The position numbers and the translations under genes were made by a program. The notes under the pieces are model-generated. The model saw only the letters and a list, made by a program, of their open reading frames with translations. It was not told the origin of the DNA and did no database searches. A DNA stretch of 64,000 nt, taken from assembly GCF_028640845.1 (NCBI RefSeq), contig NC_080540.1, positions 217,311,800 to 217,375,799 of the forward strand, in the 5' to 3' direction. This stretch comes from Ahaetulla prasina (Eukaryota > Chordata > Lepidosauria > Squamata > Colubridae). Positions 47,701 through 59,300 of this stretch are shown here, in pieces. Every line of letters begins with the position of its first letter. Within the stretch, counting starts at the first letter, position 1.

Positions 47701-48911
47701 TGCCGTTTCAGATAGGTGTTTGCGAAAAGGTTTCAACCTACACTTAACCCATTTTCTAAAAGATGTACTTACTCCCTCAATAACTTTCCCCAATTGTTCT
47801 TTCTCATTCTAATGGGAGATTTCTGGAGGCCTCCGAAGTATTGCCTCATAGTTGTATTTCTGAGAGCATTGTGGTTTCCTGTACTTTTTTTTTTAAAAAA
47901 ATAAAGTTATATATATTTAAAGAAAAGGTTGCGTGAGATAGGAACCCGGTTAGCAGCAAGCAACATACTTGGTAACATACTGATGCCTGCAGGCAATACG
48001 TTGCTCATCCCTGACTTAAATAAAGTGAGCCACTGAGATTTGTTCACATTTCTGACATGCTGAAAGTTTAATAATGAAAACTCATTAATTTACAATGAGC
48101 AAACATTTCTCAGTAAAGTGGGACGTGAGTGTAATTTTTTAAATTGTGAGAATACCAATAGCCATTTGTTACTAGATGCAGTGCCATAAAAATCTCCCCT
48201 CTTGTTTTGCTTCACATGCTGCTCTCCCACATAAGCACAAAATTATTTTTTTTTTAAAAAAACAAACCCCATTTTGCACATTTAAACCACACTCAGATTT
48301 AGCAGACTTGGAAAGCTCAGAGCTTCTGGTTGAAGCAACAGCAGACAACTAAGATTGAAAAAAGAACATTTTCACGAGATGAAAAACTGATGAATTTAGG
48401 GATTTGATAGGTAATTTGCATGTTACCTACGCATGTGTGATAGAGCCATTAATTTGTTTTTATGTGACTATTACTGTTAAATATTTATGGAGGGATTTAA
48501 TTATAACTATTGTTTTAATTAATTTCAACTTTCTTGATTAAATTAAAATTGATTTCAATTGTGTGTGTGTGTTTTTAAAAATTCACCCTCCTTGTTAAGT
48601 GTTCTGAAGCTCAAATCTAGAGGAAAGGATATTTGAAATGTGTTATGTTTCTTATTGTAGTTTGCTCTCAAATTAGCACAAGTGGGAGAGTTTTGCATAT
48701 TGGTTCCATTGTAGGAATAAAATGCTGGACAAACACATTTTTATTCTGTCCCCCTAGGACTCCTTCATTCTTAATATAATCCTACAGAGCTGCCCATTAA
48801 ATTCAGTGGGTTTTTTCCCCTTATTCCTTGGATATAGAATTGTGGTTTTTGTTGCCATCTTTATTGCTGCTATTGTACTGCTCAACTCCACAGTAACATT
48901 GAGAAACAAAT
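47701..48911 (+). other. ELAVL2 intron, nothing recognised
   Basis: AT-rich sequence with a poly-T/poly-A stretch near 48247. No supported feature. Confidence 0.4.
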
Positions 48912-48913
48912 TA

Positions 48914-49553
48914 CTGTATTTTTTGGAGTATAAGGCACACTTTTTTCCCTCCTAAAAGAGGCTGAAAATTTGGTGCGTATTATATTCCGAATGTAACCCC
49001 ACCCACCCGCCGGCCCTCACCCTTTGGCTTCCGCGTATCCTCTTCCTGGCTGCAGAGATTGCCACTGACAGTGGCTTGTGTTTTTGGGCTCCACGTGTTA
49101 CATTTTCAGCCTCCAAACACTCCATTTCAGAGACCTTCAAATCTGCGGGCATCACCAAAGCACATCGCCATCAGTCGCCACCCGAAAACCTGACGCGTTT
49201 GGAGGCTGAAAATGCAATACGCGGTGCCCAAAATGGCTACCCGGAACAGCTGTAGCCTTCTCTTACCCCTTCCACGCTTCACCTTCTTTAGTCACTGGAG
49301 CTCCCTCCAACGATCTTTTGAAGCTGTTTTTCAGCCCCAACGCGCTTTGCCTGCTTTTCCAATTGCTGCTCCTTCCGACAATCAGCTGTGCTTTAGAAGC
49401 TGTTTTTTAGCCCCAACCTCAAAACCAGCAAACAAACTAATGTGCTGAAGCTGACCAGGCTAAGGATACTAGCCAGATGAATTCCCCCCCCCCCTTTTCC
49501 TTCCCAAAAACTAAGGAACTTGTACTAAGGTACTTGTACTCCGAAAAATATGG
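48914..49553. mobile_element. TA-flanked MITE (CCGTATTTTTCGGAG family), 640-bp copy
   Basis: TA|CTGTATTTTTTGGAGTATAA at the left and TTGTACTCCGAAAAATATGG|TA at the right are inverted ends with a TA on both sides. The interior (49000-49440) is GC-richer but lacks a transposase motif. The open frame at 49212-49448 is not recognisable. Confidence 0.78.
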
Positions 49554-49555
49554 TA

Positions 49556-50261
49556 TTTGATGTTTTAAAAGCATATTAGCTTATCCATATGCAACTTATT
49601 AGCCACTCTAGTATTATCTTAGTTAGTTGTTTGTTAGATCTACATCCCACTTTTCCTACAGGAGTTTAAGATATCATATACACTTGTATATAAGCCCATC
49701 TGTGGATAAGCCAATCTTCAAAATGTTAACTAAAATATGAAAAATTGTGAAAATTAAAACATGACCATTTTATGGGTTGGCTTATTGGAAGGTTGCTTAT
49801 CCTTGAGCATATGCTTACTGTATACGAACATTTATAGATTTTTTGAAAAAGCTGAGGGAAAACTCTAAGGTATGTATATTCATGAATAAGCCAAATCCAA
49901 TATTGATGGTGTATTTTTGTCCTTAAAATTCTTGGCTTACCTCCCAGTATATATGGTAATATTTATTCATTTATTTAAAATATTTCCATATCATCAGTTC
50001 TTGCAGTTCAATTCTGTGTGGCTCACAACAACAACAGAGAAATAAACATTCAGCACTAACTCATTTCCCTAGGATACATCCACAACCCTCCGTAGGCTCC
50101 AGGACTTTATCCCATGCTTGATATAAAAAGGCAGATCTTGATGGGCTTCCAGAAAGCTAAAAGAGTAGAGGGCCTGTGAGAGGAGAGAGGATGTTCTACA
50201 AGTGTAATGATATGCAGCAACGACCTGGGGAAATGGGACAATGAAAGATAACCGTAAGAAC
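49556..50261 (+). other. ELAVL2 intron, nothing recognised
   Basis: The region 49670-49960 has repeated ATATAAGCC/GGCTTAT motifs and may hold another worn MITE. Not certain. Confidence 0.4.
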
Positions 50262-50269
50262 ATCTAGAT

Positions 50270-50404
50270 CAGAGGTGTCAAACTTTTGGCCTGCGGGCCA
50301 GATGCATCATGGTCTGGGCATGGCCACACCCATTTTAACGAAGGGGGGAAAAGCTGTGCTACATCACGTGACTACAACATGATGGTGCGAGCTTGACACC
50401 CCTG
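50270..50404. mobile_element. hAT element (AGGGGTGTCAAACT family), first of a tandem pair
   Basis: CAGAGGTGTCAAACTTTTGG at the left, GAGCTTGACACCCCTG at the right. ATCTAGAT flanks both sides (50262-50269 and 50405-50412). It is the same family as 56081 and 63231. Confidence 0.94.
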
Positions 50405-50412
50405 ATCTAGAT

Positions 50413-50609
50413 CTGGGGTTGCCGACCTTTTGGACCTCAGGGACCACTAAATTCATAATTTTAAATCCCATGGGCCACTAATATGATTTTTTAAAAAAGA
50501 TAAATAGTATTTAGTGCAATATAAAAAATGCAAATATTTTTTTCTGCGGACCACCAAAATTTTCTCATGGACCATCGGTGGTCCATGGACCACCAGTTGG
50601 TGACCACTG
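50413..50609. mobile_element. hAT element (GTTGCCGACC family), second of a tandem pair
   Basis: CTGGGGTTGCCGACCTTTTG at the left, CCACCAGTTGGTGACCACTG at the right. ATCTAGAT flanks both sides (50405-50412 and 50610-50617), so the middle copy of ATCTAGAT is shared with the first element. Confidence 0.92.
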
Positions 50610-50617
50610 ATCTAGAT

Positions 50618-51765
50618 AAAAAGGCAGCTTAACTTGGAAGACCAATGTGTATAGGGTAGAGTTTGGGGGCTTTAAAGAGAATGTGACGGAGACAAGTACT
50701 TTCAGATTTGCAAGATTTTGTTAATGCAATCTTATAAAAAAAAACTTACCTGGTCGTGTTTCCTATCTGGTCTACCTCTAGCCTGACATCAAAGTTTAAT
50801 CCCCAAATAACTCCTGTTTATGGTAGGAGATAATAGTTTTAGAAGCTACATTGAAGTTGATAGCATGGTGGTGTCCCTGCGACATGTTTTTGAAGTGGGG
50901 AAGACTTTGAGAATCGGCGTGATTACCTTCCTCCACTAACTCCACGAAGCTTGATACTTTATCTTGATACTTCATTTTAAGATCCCCTGAACCTAAAAAA
51001 ATACATGATGGATGATACTTTACATTAATATTAATCAGAGATCAAAATATCTCACTTCAATCAAGAAAACGTTGACAGTTCTTCAAGGAATAATTGGTCT
51101 AGTTTTTTTAAAAAAACTTTTATTACCTACAGGAATAGGAATAACATTACTGCAATTGGCTTGGAACCTTTTTGTTTTTTGTAATTAAGACAAGCATAAT
51201 TAATTGTTTTATGGTTCTCTGGAATGTTCTTAAGCAGGTTCACTTTATTATGGTGTTTGTTTGTTTTTAAGTCGAGAAAAGTGTATTTCATAATACCGTA
51301 GTAGAGCAGGTTCCTGGATTCGAATCCTGGAGATTGCTCTGAGCTTTAAAATATCCTTCCATTAACCTGGCACTTTCTGCATATTTTGGGTTCTATCTTC
51401 CAGAAATTCCAACCAGTTTTCTGAATATCGTAATCCTAAGAAATTGAAGATCAGTAGGAAGAACAAAGCCTGAGATGGGGATCTTTTTATGGATAATTGA
51501 ATTACTGTCTGCATAGCTTTGTTCTGTTTCTTTTGTATAATCAAACGTCTTCCATCTTGTTCTTAAAGCCTTATAATGGGGAAAATGACTATTGTTGAGG
51601 GAATTCTTGGGCATAATTTTTTTCCCCTTAGCCCCTCAATCCCTGAATAACAAGTTGGAGGCGCTCACATCAGAGATCATCTGGGCAGCTGCAAAATAGG
51701 TTTGAGAAACATAAAAGCTTTAGTTTGCCAATTTCTGTGGTGTTTTCTTTACTGGCTTCGTTGTA
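50618..51765 (+). other. ELAVL2 intron, nothing recognised
   Basis: Near 51294-51325, CCGTAGTAGAGCAGGTTCCTGG ATTCGAATCCTGG has a tRNA-like B-box string (GGTTCCTGGATTCGAATCC), but no cloverleaf can be drawn. Confidence 0.4.
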
Positions 51766-52153
51766 TAGGAACTCCTCGACTTATGACCATATTTGAGTGC
51801 AACATTTCTGACACTGAGCGAGACAGTTGTTAAGTGAGTTTTGCCCCATTTTACAACCTTTCTTGCCACATTTGTTAAGTGAATCACTTCAGTTGTTAAT
51901 TTAGTAACAAGGTTGTTAAATGAATCTGGCTTCCCCATTGTCAGAAAGTCGCAAAAGGTAATCACAGGACCCCGGGACACCGCAATTGTCATAAATATGA
52001 ATCAATTGCCGAGGATCTGAATTTTGATTACGTGACCGTTGGGGATGCTGCAATGGTCATGAATGTGAAAAATGGTCATAAGTCACTTTTTTTCAGTATT
52101 GCTGTAACTTTGAATGGTCACTAAACAAACTGTTGTATGTCAAGGACTAACTG
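51766..52153 (-). mobile_element. TA-flanked MITE (CAGGTAGTCCT family), copy H, reverse orientation
   Basis: TA|TAGGAACTCCTCGACTTATG at the left; TATGTCAAGGACTAACTG|TA at the right. The body has GTTAAGTGAGTTTTGCCCCA and CCCCGGGACACCGCAATTG. Confidence 0.82.
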
Positions 52154-52670
52154 TATTGGGGCAGAATGATTGATGCCAGTCTCCAGCCAGGAGGATTCAT
52201 TTTATAGTGTACTACAGTGAAGTGCTTATTCTGCTTACTTTAAAAAGGAAGAAACAATAAAATAAAATACAATGCATAAAGAAGCAATGTAATGAAGAAA
52301 AGTTGAAGAAAAATGAGCCAGCGTAGTAGAAATTAAGACCTTTTAAAGTAAATGATAATGCTAATAGGGATTTAGGAGAAACTTGGCAACATTTCTGGAA
52401 ATCTTCAGGTCTGAATGTAGGAAGTGAGCAGTGTTGATTGATATATTTTTTTTGCATACTAATAACCAGGACAATGAGTAAGTAAATACAATGTTCTGAA
52501 TAGGGGATAAACGGGTAACAATATAATTTCATTTTCTGCTAGTCTCTTGTATATTTACACAGAGGGAGTGAAGGGATGCTATGCCAACTTCTTAAAAATG
52601 TCACTGCTTTTTTAGATTCATGATGGCTTATGGGTGACAGTTCAAAATGTTCTCAGTAAAACAGAAATAG
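52154..52670 (+). other. ELAVL2 intron, nothing recognised
   Basis: No supported feature. Confidence 0.4.
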
Positions 52671-52673
52671 AAG

Positions 52674-52711
52674 TGTATGTATGTATGTATGTACGTACGT
52701 ACGTACGTATG
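52674..52711. repeat. (TATG)n-(TACG)n microsatellite
   Basis: Short TATG units pass into TACG units next to the inverted repeat. Confidence 0.9.
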
Positions 52712-52957
52712 TCTTGGCATATTTGGGTTATTCGGGTTTTTTCCCATGTAAGGTTGAGAGTATCTTGGCGACGTTTCAATGACAGCTCACTCATCATCTT
52801 CAGGCTGGTGCTTTCGGCTTCGTGATTGTGCGAGCAAGCTTGTGCGACAAAGTCAAAAGCACCAGCCTGAAGAAGATGAGTGAGACCTCGTCGAAATGTC
52901 GCCAAGATACCCTCAACCTTACATAGGAAAAGACAAGAATATGCCAAGACCTACATA
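52712..52957. mobile_element. Long inverted repeat, Penelope-like terminal structure?
   Basis: The left arm includes CTTGGCATATTTG, CCATGTAAGGTTGAGAGTAT, CTTGGCGACGTTTC and CATCTTCAGGCTGGTGCTTT. The right arm (from about 52850) is its inverse: AGCACCAGCCTGAAGAAGAT, CGAAATGTCGCCAAGATACC, CTCAACCTTACATAGG. Arms are about 100 bp with a loop of about 45 bp. Inverted LTR-like ends are a Penelope trait, but no RT or GIY-YIG is visible. Confidence 0.6.
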
Positions 52958-53277
52958 TTTATTTATTTATTTATTTATTAAATTTTTATACCGCCCTTCT
53001 CCCGAAGGACTCAGGGCGGTGTACAGCCAAAAATAAAAAGTTGATATACATACAATTTAAAACCAAAATTTAAAACTAAGCAAATTGCAAAAGGCCAATA
53101 TTAAAATTTTAAAAAAGTTAAAAACCCTAAGGCAATAAAAACCCAATTTAAAATTAATAACAATATTAACAATATTATGCCAGTCCCGCTTGAATAAATA
53201 GGTGTGTTTTCAGCTCACGGCGAAAGGTCCGAAGATCAGGTACTTGGCGTAAGCCAGGGGGAAGTTCATTCCATTTC
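52958..53277 (-). mobile_element. L2 LINE 3' end inserted in the inverted-repeat element
   Basis: (TTTA)n, then ACCGCCCTTCTCCCGAAGGA, CTCAGGGCGGTGTACAGCC, and at the far end GCTCACGGCGAAAGGTCCGA and CCAGGGGGAAGTTCATTCCA. The host sequence is CCTACATA at the left and TACCTATA at the right, possibly a worn target duplication. Confidence 0.85.
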
Positions 53278-53370
53278 ATACCTATACCCATGAAAACCTA
53301 CGAAAACAAATACACACACACACACACACACACACATAATGTGTGTGTATGTATGTATGTATATATAAAA
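53278..53370. repeat. Continuation of the host element and (CA)n/(TG)n tract
   Basis: CCCATGAAAACCTACGAAAA is followed by about 12 CA units and then TGTG/TATG runs. It has the same order as 28205-28346. Confidence 0.8.
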
Positions 53371-53404
53371 ACTAGGAACAACATCTATGGCTATTAGAAT
53401 AAAA

Positions 53405-53560
53405 TGTTTTTTATTTATTTATTTATTTATTTACATTTATATCCCGCCCTTCTCCGAAGACTCAGGGCGGCTTACAGTGTGTAAGGTAATAGTCTCATTC
53501 TATTTGTATATTTACAAAGTCAACTTATTGCCCCCTCAACAATCTGGGTCCTCAAATGTT
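53405..53560 (-). mobile_element. L2-type 3' tail, second subfamily
   Basis: (TTTA)n, ACATTTATATCCCGCCCTTC, GACTCAGGGCGGCTTACAG, then GTCTCATTCTATTTGTATAT and CCCCCTCAACAATCTGGGTC. The hairpin is shared with the other L2 copies, but the flanking UTR differs. Confidence 0.65.
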
Positions 53561-54084
53561 GGTGGTGAACAATCTATAACATCCAGAATGGATGATTAAT
53601 ATAAAAGTCATAATTATATCAATCTTACAATAGCAATCACCAGCAAGAAAACACACACACCAAAGGCCCTCTGGAATAATTTGATTTTCAATGCTTCTGA
53701 AAGGCTGTCAGACTGTATGCAACTCTAGTATCTACTGGGAGTCTGTTTTATAATCCTAGGTCCATAACAGAAGAATATTTAATAATAACAACCTAGGTTT
53801 CAGTCTTTTTAGTGTGGCATCATGTTTTCCACTATGATTATGAATATTAAAATGCAGAGTATATAGAGATCCATCTTTTATTTTTCCAATAGTCAAAGAG
53901 GCTACATTAAGGAATATCCTATTCATGAATGTCACATTTTGGGCTATTTATTTAGAGACTTATCAAAGTTAATTCTGGATGAAATGTTTACTAAAAGGAA
54001 AAACTCTGCTTTCCACTAAGTATATTTCCAACAAGACACAGTGTCCAGGTTAGAAAAATAATTTCTAGATCTGTTAGCCTTAGT
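53561..54084 (+). other. ELAVL2 intron, nothing certain
   Basis: May be more of the LINE 3' region (GGAGTCTGTTTTATAATCC), but no motif could be assigned. Confidence 0.35.
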
Positions 54085-54470
54085 GTGTATAGCCGTGTTG
54101 GCACTATGGTTAGAACGCAGTATTGCAAGCTGACTCTGCCCACAGCCTTGATTTCAATTCTGAGTGGCTCAAGGTTGACTCAGCCTTCCATCCTTCCAAG
54201 GTTGATAAAACAAGGACCCAGATTTTTGCAATGAAGCAAGAGCTGAGGGGGCTCAGTGGTTAGAGTGCAGTACTGCAGGCTACTTCAGCTGACTGCTAGC
54301 TGCAGTTCAGCAGTTCAAATCTCAACCATCCATCCTTTCGAGGTGGGTAAAATGAGGACACAGTTTGTTGGGGGCAATATGCTGACTCTGTAAAATGCTT
54401 AGGACTGTAAAGCAATATGAAGTGCTATACAAGTCTAAGTGCTATTGCTATATAAGTATAAGCATAATTG
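54085..54470 (+). mobile_element. Two MIR/CORE-like SINE copies in tandem
   Basis: The first (54085-54235) has GGTTAGAACGCAGTATTGCA, TGGCTCAAGGTTGACTCAGC, and stops at GGACCCAGATTTTTGCAATG. The second (54248-54470) starts GGGGCTCAGTGGTTAGAGTG and runs to ATACAAGTCTAAGTGCTATT. It matches the reverse copy at 6805. Confidence 0.7.
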
Positions 54471-55148
54471 CTGTGTAGGCCAGACAGGAAGCATGACTAG
54501 ATGAGCTAGTTCTGCTTTATTGTAAAGTTACATTAACATTCTGAAAGTATTTCTTTCCCCCATCCCCTTTACAGCCCAAGAAACTAGGGAGGGTCTCTTC
54601 TGAGTCTCTTGCCTTGTCCATATTTCTATTCCAAGCTAAGTTGCCTTTTATTTGACCATTTCATTGGCTGGGTCTCACTCTTGTCTCCGAAGGTCATTCA
54701 CACATGCTATGCTGCAGGATTAGAGACACTGCTTACAAAAACAGAACGAACATGCTTGGAATAACACTGAGCTTTGGTTGTGCTTGTGGCATATTGGCAA
54801 GAATGTGTCATAACTGACCGTTCTCTTAGCAAGAAATGCGACATGACATAGGTACAACTATGGCTAGTAACCTACTCTACACCCTACTATAAAGTAAAAG
54901 TGTTAGTGGTGGAGATCAATACTCGAGGCACATTTCATGATAATCATATGAAAGATTATTATATGACATAGAGGAATAAATGATAAAGTGTAGTAAATAA
55001 GCTAAAGAAAAAAACAAACAAACCCAAAAGTTATGCTGTATGTCTGAAGTTAATAGAAATGGGAAAGATTTAATAATTTGAATGAAGATGGAGTAGAGTT
55101 AATATATGCACAGAACTGAAGGGCTAAGTTTAATTATGAATCAATGAG
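54471..55148 (+). other. ELAVL2 intron, nothing recognised
   Basis: No supported feature. Confidence 0.4.
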
Positions 55149-55162
55149 TAAAAAGTATGTTA

Positions 55163-55516
55163 AAATGTAAAGGTTCCCCTTGCACATATGTACTAGTCGT
55201 TCCCGACTCTAGGGGGCGGTGCTCTTCTCCGTTTTAAAGCCAAAGAGCCAGCGCTGTCTGAAGACGTCTCCATGGTCATGTGGCCGGCATTACTAAATGC
55301 CAAAAGCGCACGGAACACTGTTACCTTCCCACCAAAGGTGGTCCCTATTTTTTCTGCTTGCATTTTTTATGTGCTTTCGAACTGCTAGGTTGGCAGAAGC
55401 TGGGACAAGTAACGGGAGCTCACCCTGTTATGCAGCACTAGGGATTCGAACCGCTGAACTGCCGACCTTTCGATCGACAAGCTCAGCGTCTTAGCCACTG
55501 AGCCACCACGTCCCCA
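55163..55516 (-). mobile_element. Full-length Sauria-type SINE with 14-bp target duplication
   Basis: On the minus strand it starts GGGGACGTGGTGGCTCAGTG (tRNA-like A box region). It has a B box GGTTCGAATCC, GAGCTCCCGTTACTTGTCCC and GGGACCACCTTTGGTGGGAA, and ends GGGGAACCTTTACATTT. TAAAAAGTATGTTA flanks both sides (55149-55162 and 55517-55530), the mark of LINE-driven insertion. It carries a CTCF-like core CTAGGGGGCGGTG at 55209-55221 on the + strand. Confidence 0.95.
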
Positions 55517-55530
55517 TAAAAAGTATGTTA

Positions 55531-56072
55531 GAAGACATGACTTGGTATAATGCAGATTAATGTGAGGGCATTTTAATATAGAAATCTGTACATTGTTAGT
55601 AAATGCATATTATATTCCACTTCATCTTTCATCCTGCAGTGGATAGACAATGGCTAAAATGATGATTCCACTGAATGTTGATAAAGGGAGAATGAGAGAT
55701 ACATTTTCAAGAAAAATGTACAATAGAATGTGATCAAGGAAGAGAAAAGGGATTCTGTTAAATGACAATAAGATAAGAGAATTCATAAACAGTGATTGAA
55801 TCATTTGGAAATCCAAGTATGAATGAGACTATCTGTGCAGAAAAAGTTATCTTTGTTTTGAATGTATGTTTTAAGCATTCGGCTATTCATGCATATACAA
55901 GGTAAAGAAATGAATATCAAATTAAATGCGTGATTTATTTATTTTATGATAAAATGACAATGAAGGACACATGGGGTGACAGGTGATGAGTTTAAGAGAG
56001 AACATTTGTTGATAATATGAAGAGTGGAGCTTGGGAAAATGGACATGGAAGAAAAGTAAAAATAAGAATACA
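55531..56072 (+). other. ELAVL2 intron, nothing recognised
   Basis: No supported feature. Confidence 0.4.
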
Positions 56073-56080
56073 TTCTAAGT

Positions 56081-56213
56081 TAGGGGCGTCAAACTCGCGG
56101 CCCGCAACCCGGATGAGTCACACGCTGGCCACGCCCAACCCTGGTTTAGTGAAGGGGGGAAAGTTGTGATACATCACGTGAGACAACGTGATGCCCCGAG
56201 TTTGACAGTCATG
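56081..56213. mobile_element. hAT element (AGGGGTGTCAAACT family)
   Basis: TAGGGGCGTCAAACTCG at the left, CGAGTTTGACAGTCATG at the right. The flanks TTCTAAGT and TTCTAGGT agree at 7 of 8. CATCACGTGA inside is shared with 50270. Confidence 0.88.
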
Positions 56214-56317
56214 TTCTAGGTGAAAAGAGTAATACTGAAGAGATAGAATTTGTGAGTGGTATATAGAAAAAAATATTAAAAGATAGATTTTTTCTTTTAT
56301 GTACACTGAGAGCCTAT

Positions 56318-56385
56318 GCACCAAGACAAATTCCTTGTGTGTCCAATCACACTTGGCCAATAAAAAATTCCATTCTATTCTATCA
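56318..56385 (+). mobile_element. LINE 3' tail of the CR1/L3 (Snake1) kind, short ATTCT repeat
   Basis: TGCACCAAGACAAATTCCTT, GTGTCCAATCACACTTGGCC and AATAAAAAATTCCATTCTAT. Same tail as 30525, but with only two to three pentamers. Confidence 0.65.
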
Positions 56386-59300
56386 AGTCTTTGTCCATTG
56401 TCCCAAGGACAATGAATGGAAAGTGGATGTAAGGAGGAAAAAAAGCATGTGGAAGAAAACACACAGTGGAAAGCATTACGAAGCAAAATTGTGGTGTGGG
56501 AAGCTATGCTAATGGGAAGTATGAAACAGGATGCATGGACAATGATGAAATGAAAGAAGCTGTGGATGAGAAAATGTATGCAAGAGAATAGTGGCTGCTA
56601 ACAAGGAAGATAAGATTGTATTCTAAGTGGTATCATCGAAGATAATGGTAAAGAATGTAGTCAAAGAGATCAAGGAATGGCGAAGATTAAAAGACAGAAA
56701 GAAAATGCAGAATGATTTATTGTTTTCAAAGTTTGTAAAGAGAGTTATCCAGATGGAATTCATTTTTTAAAAAAATGATGCAAAGTAATAAAGAAGAGAC
56801 CAGATGTTATTCTTCTGCAGATCATTGAGAAATGTATGAATGTGAGAAATCAAGTTTATTGTACATTTAATGATCTAGAGGAAGCATATGATAGACACAG
56901 TGAATCGTCTTGTAGTGTGATGAGTTTTATATGAAAATGCACTTGAAAAATGTGAGAAAGATAGGATGTGAATGAAGAAAGTAAAGCATGCATAGGAAAA
57001 AGCAGAATGCATAATGACTAGTTCAAAATTGACCAAAGAGTCAGACAAAAATAAGCGACGTCTATTAGATAATGCATTCTATTTACTCATCGGTGTACAA
57101 GGAATGGTTGTAGTGACATGACACTGGTGTTTTGGTCGGGCCACAAATAGATGCTGAATGAACGTGATTGAATGAATGCAAAGTAAGTTGAAATGGTTTA
57201 GTCATACAGAGAGAATGAATGTCACAAATCACAAAACAAATATATGAAAGAATGAATAGATCACGTAGAAGAGGAAAAATTGTGCCTAGATAAGATTCTT
57301 AAAATGAAAAAAAAAGGAAGGCATTGTAGGAAGGGACCTAGAAATGTGGTGGAAGAAAGAATTGTTCGTAGAAATACAAAGGTGTACCTTTATTGTAGAT
57401 ATTGTTCATGTAAACCAAATTTAGCTCTTTTTCTTACCTTCCATAGCTTTAATTTCTTTGGCTTATTATTTTTTGCAGCTTTTCTGTCCTTTTCAAATGT
57501 TTACTCAATGTTTGTATAAACTTCTCCGGTTCCATGTAAACAGCTTTATCTCCATTTTGATATTTTGTTTAGATACAGTTAGATACTGTTCAGTCCCTGA
57601 GACATTCTTAACTTTGTAAATAGGATCCCTTCCTTTTCTTCTAGTTTTTAAGAATATTATAAACTTTTTAGATCAGCGCTTCTCAGACCTGGGTAATAAA
57701 ATGATCCAGAATTGGATAAAAGTGGTTTTTCTTTGGGTAACAACACACGAACTATTAATGGTTTTATAGAGCTTAATTTAATGGTCATGCTTAGGATAAG
57801 CAGTTGATGCAAAAGGTGTTATTTGAAGAAAAGAAGAATTCTGTGGAATCTTTCTGATTAACAATTTACAAAGAACATCCTGTGGGAACTGGGGAGGTTA
57901 TTTGCAAACACCTACATGTGGAAGTAGGATTTTCCAGTCTTACCTTTACAAAGAACACGTCTGTTTGCTGAACCCTGAAAATGATTTTGGATACTGAAGG
58001 AAAAAGTTTCAGAAGCACTCTCTTAGAATAGTCAGAAACCGCTGATTTGTAAAATAGGTGTATCTTTATATTTATAAAAGATACGAAGGGAATGGAATGC
58101 TATAAATCAGCTAAGTGTTATAATGGTTTCAAATTATTTCTCTCTTTGTAAAACGTGTTTTTTACATTTTCTCCAAAACGCACGAGTCTAAGTTTTATAT
58201 AACAAGAAGTCTCCATCTCTATTGTAAAGAGTAATGTGTCAATTTCTGTTTTGAATGGGTTACTTACATAAACCACTAGAGGGAGCTAATTTACTACCCA
58301 GTATAGTTATCTCCTGGAAAAGATTAGTAAGCTTTCACTGTGTTTTGGATTTGTTGATTGGTTGATTTGATAGTGGTGTTAATAAATTGGCACAACCATT
58401 ACTTAAGTAAATAATATGACAAGGGGAAAACTCAACTCTGTTGTTTAAAGTATCTTTTTTCTCTCTCATTTCAAATTCTAGTACCATACATCTTGGGTGA
58501 AATCTTTTTCTCCTCTACAGAGGATATCAATACTTTGACAATAACCTGTTTGGTTAAAATGCAATATATAACCATCTAAAATTTTATTTGTCATTCTTTT
58601 TTCATGAAGAGGATTCAGAGGATTGATAAAATTGGATAATTAAGTTTCTTCTTTCTCTGTGCTACTCTTGTAAATACAGTATATTAACCTTTAAGCATTG
58701 AACAATGCCTTTACTTGGAAATAAACCAGATCTTAGTGCAGCATATGATTTAATCCTTATATGGCATGTTACCTAACTCTGAACAAACCATAACTAATTA
58801 AAGCAGACTTCTGGATGATAAGTTGCTGATTGTAAGACTTGCTTCCTACTATCTACTAGAATATTTTTCATTGTTCACTGTTCTTACCTGCTAAGAAACA
58901 GGTATATATGTGTTTTCCTTGGTAGCTATGGGATATATCTTTGCAAGACTGATTTAGTAATGATGAATTACAGTAAAGATTTAGTTTCTTCTTCCTGCTC
59001 AGGCCTGTCTTGAGAAAGTGACACAGCATCTTCTCGCCAGAGTTTTTTAGAGCAGATTTTGAAGGCTGATACATTCTCAAAGGAATTTCAGCACCATCTT
59101 TCTATATACTAGGCTGTAAAGGAATCTCTGGCATCAACATAATTGTGATTATTTTTTATGTTGCTCAACTCACAACAACTGCATATAAATAGATTGTTGG
59201 GAGTTGTACAATAAATCACATAGTAAGGTGGTTTGTGTTCTGTGGACCTGGGCAAATTAACTGCAACCTGTTTGCTACATGATAGTCTATATCCCATTTT

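Noticed and set aside
49212..49448. 78-residue open frame
   Set aside because: Lies within a TA-flanked MITE and shows no recognisable motif.
51294..51330. tRNA-like string GATTCGAATCC
   Set aside because: No A box or cloverleaf at the right spacing.
55430..55516. tRNA gene with B box GGTTCGAATCC
   Set aside because: It is the tRNA-derived head of a Sauria SINE, with target duplications around the whole element.
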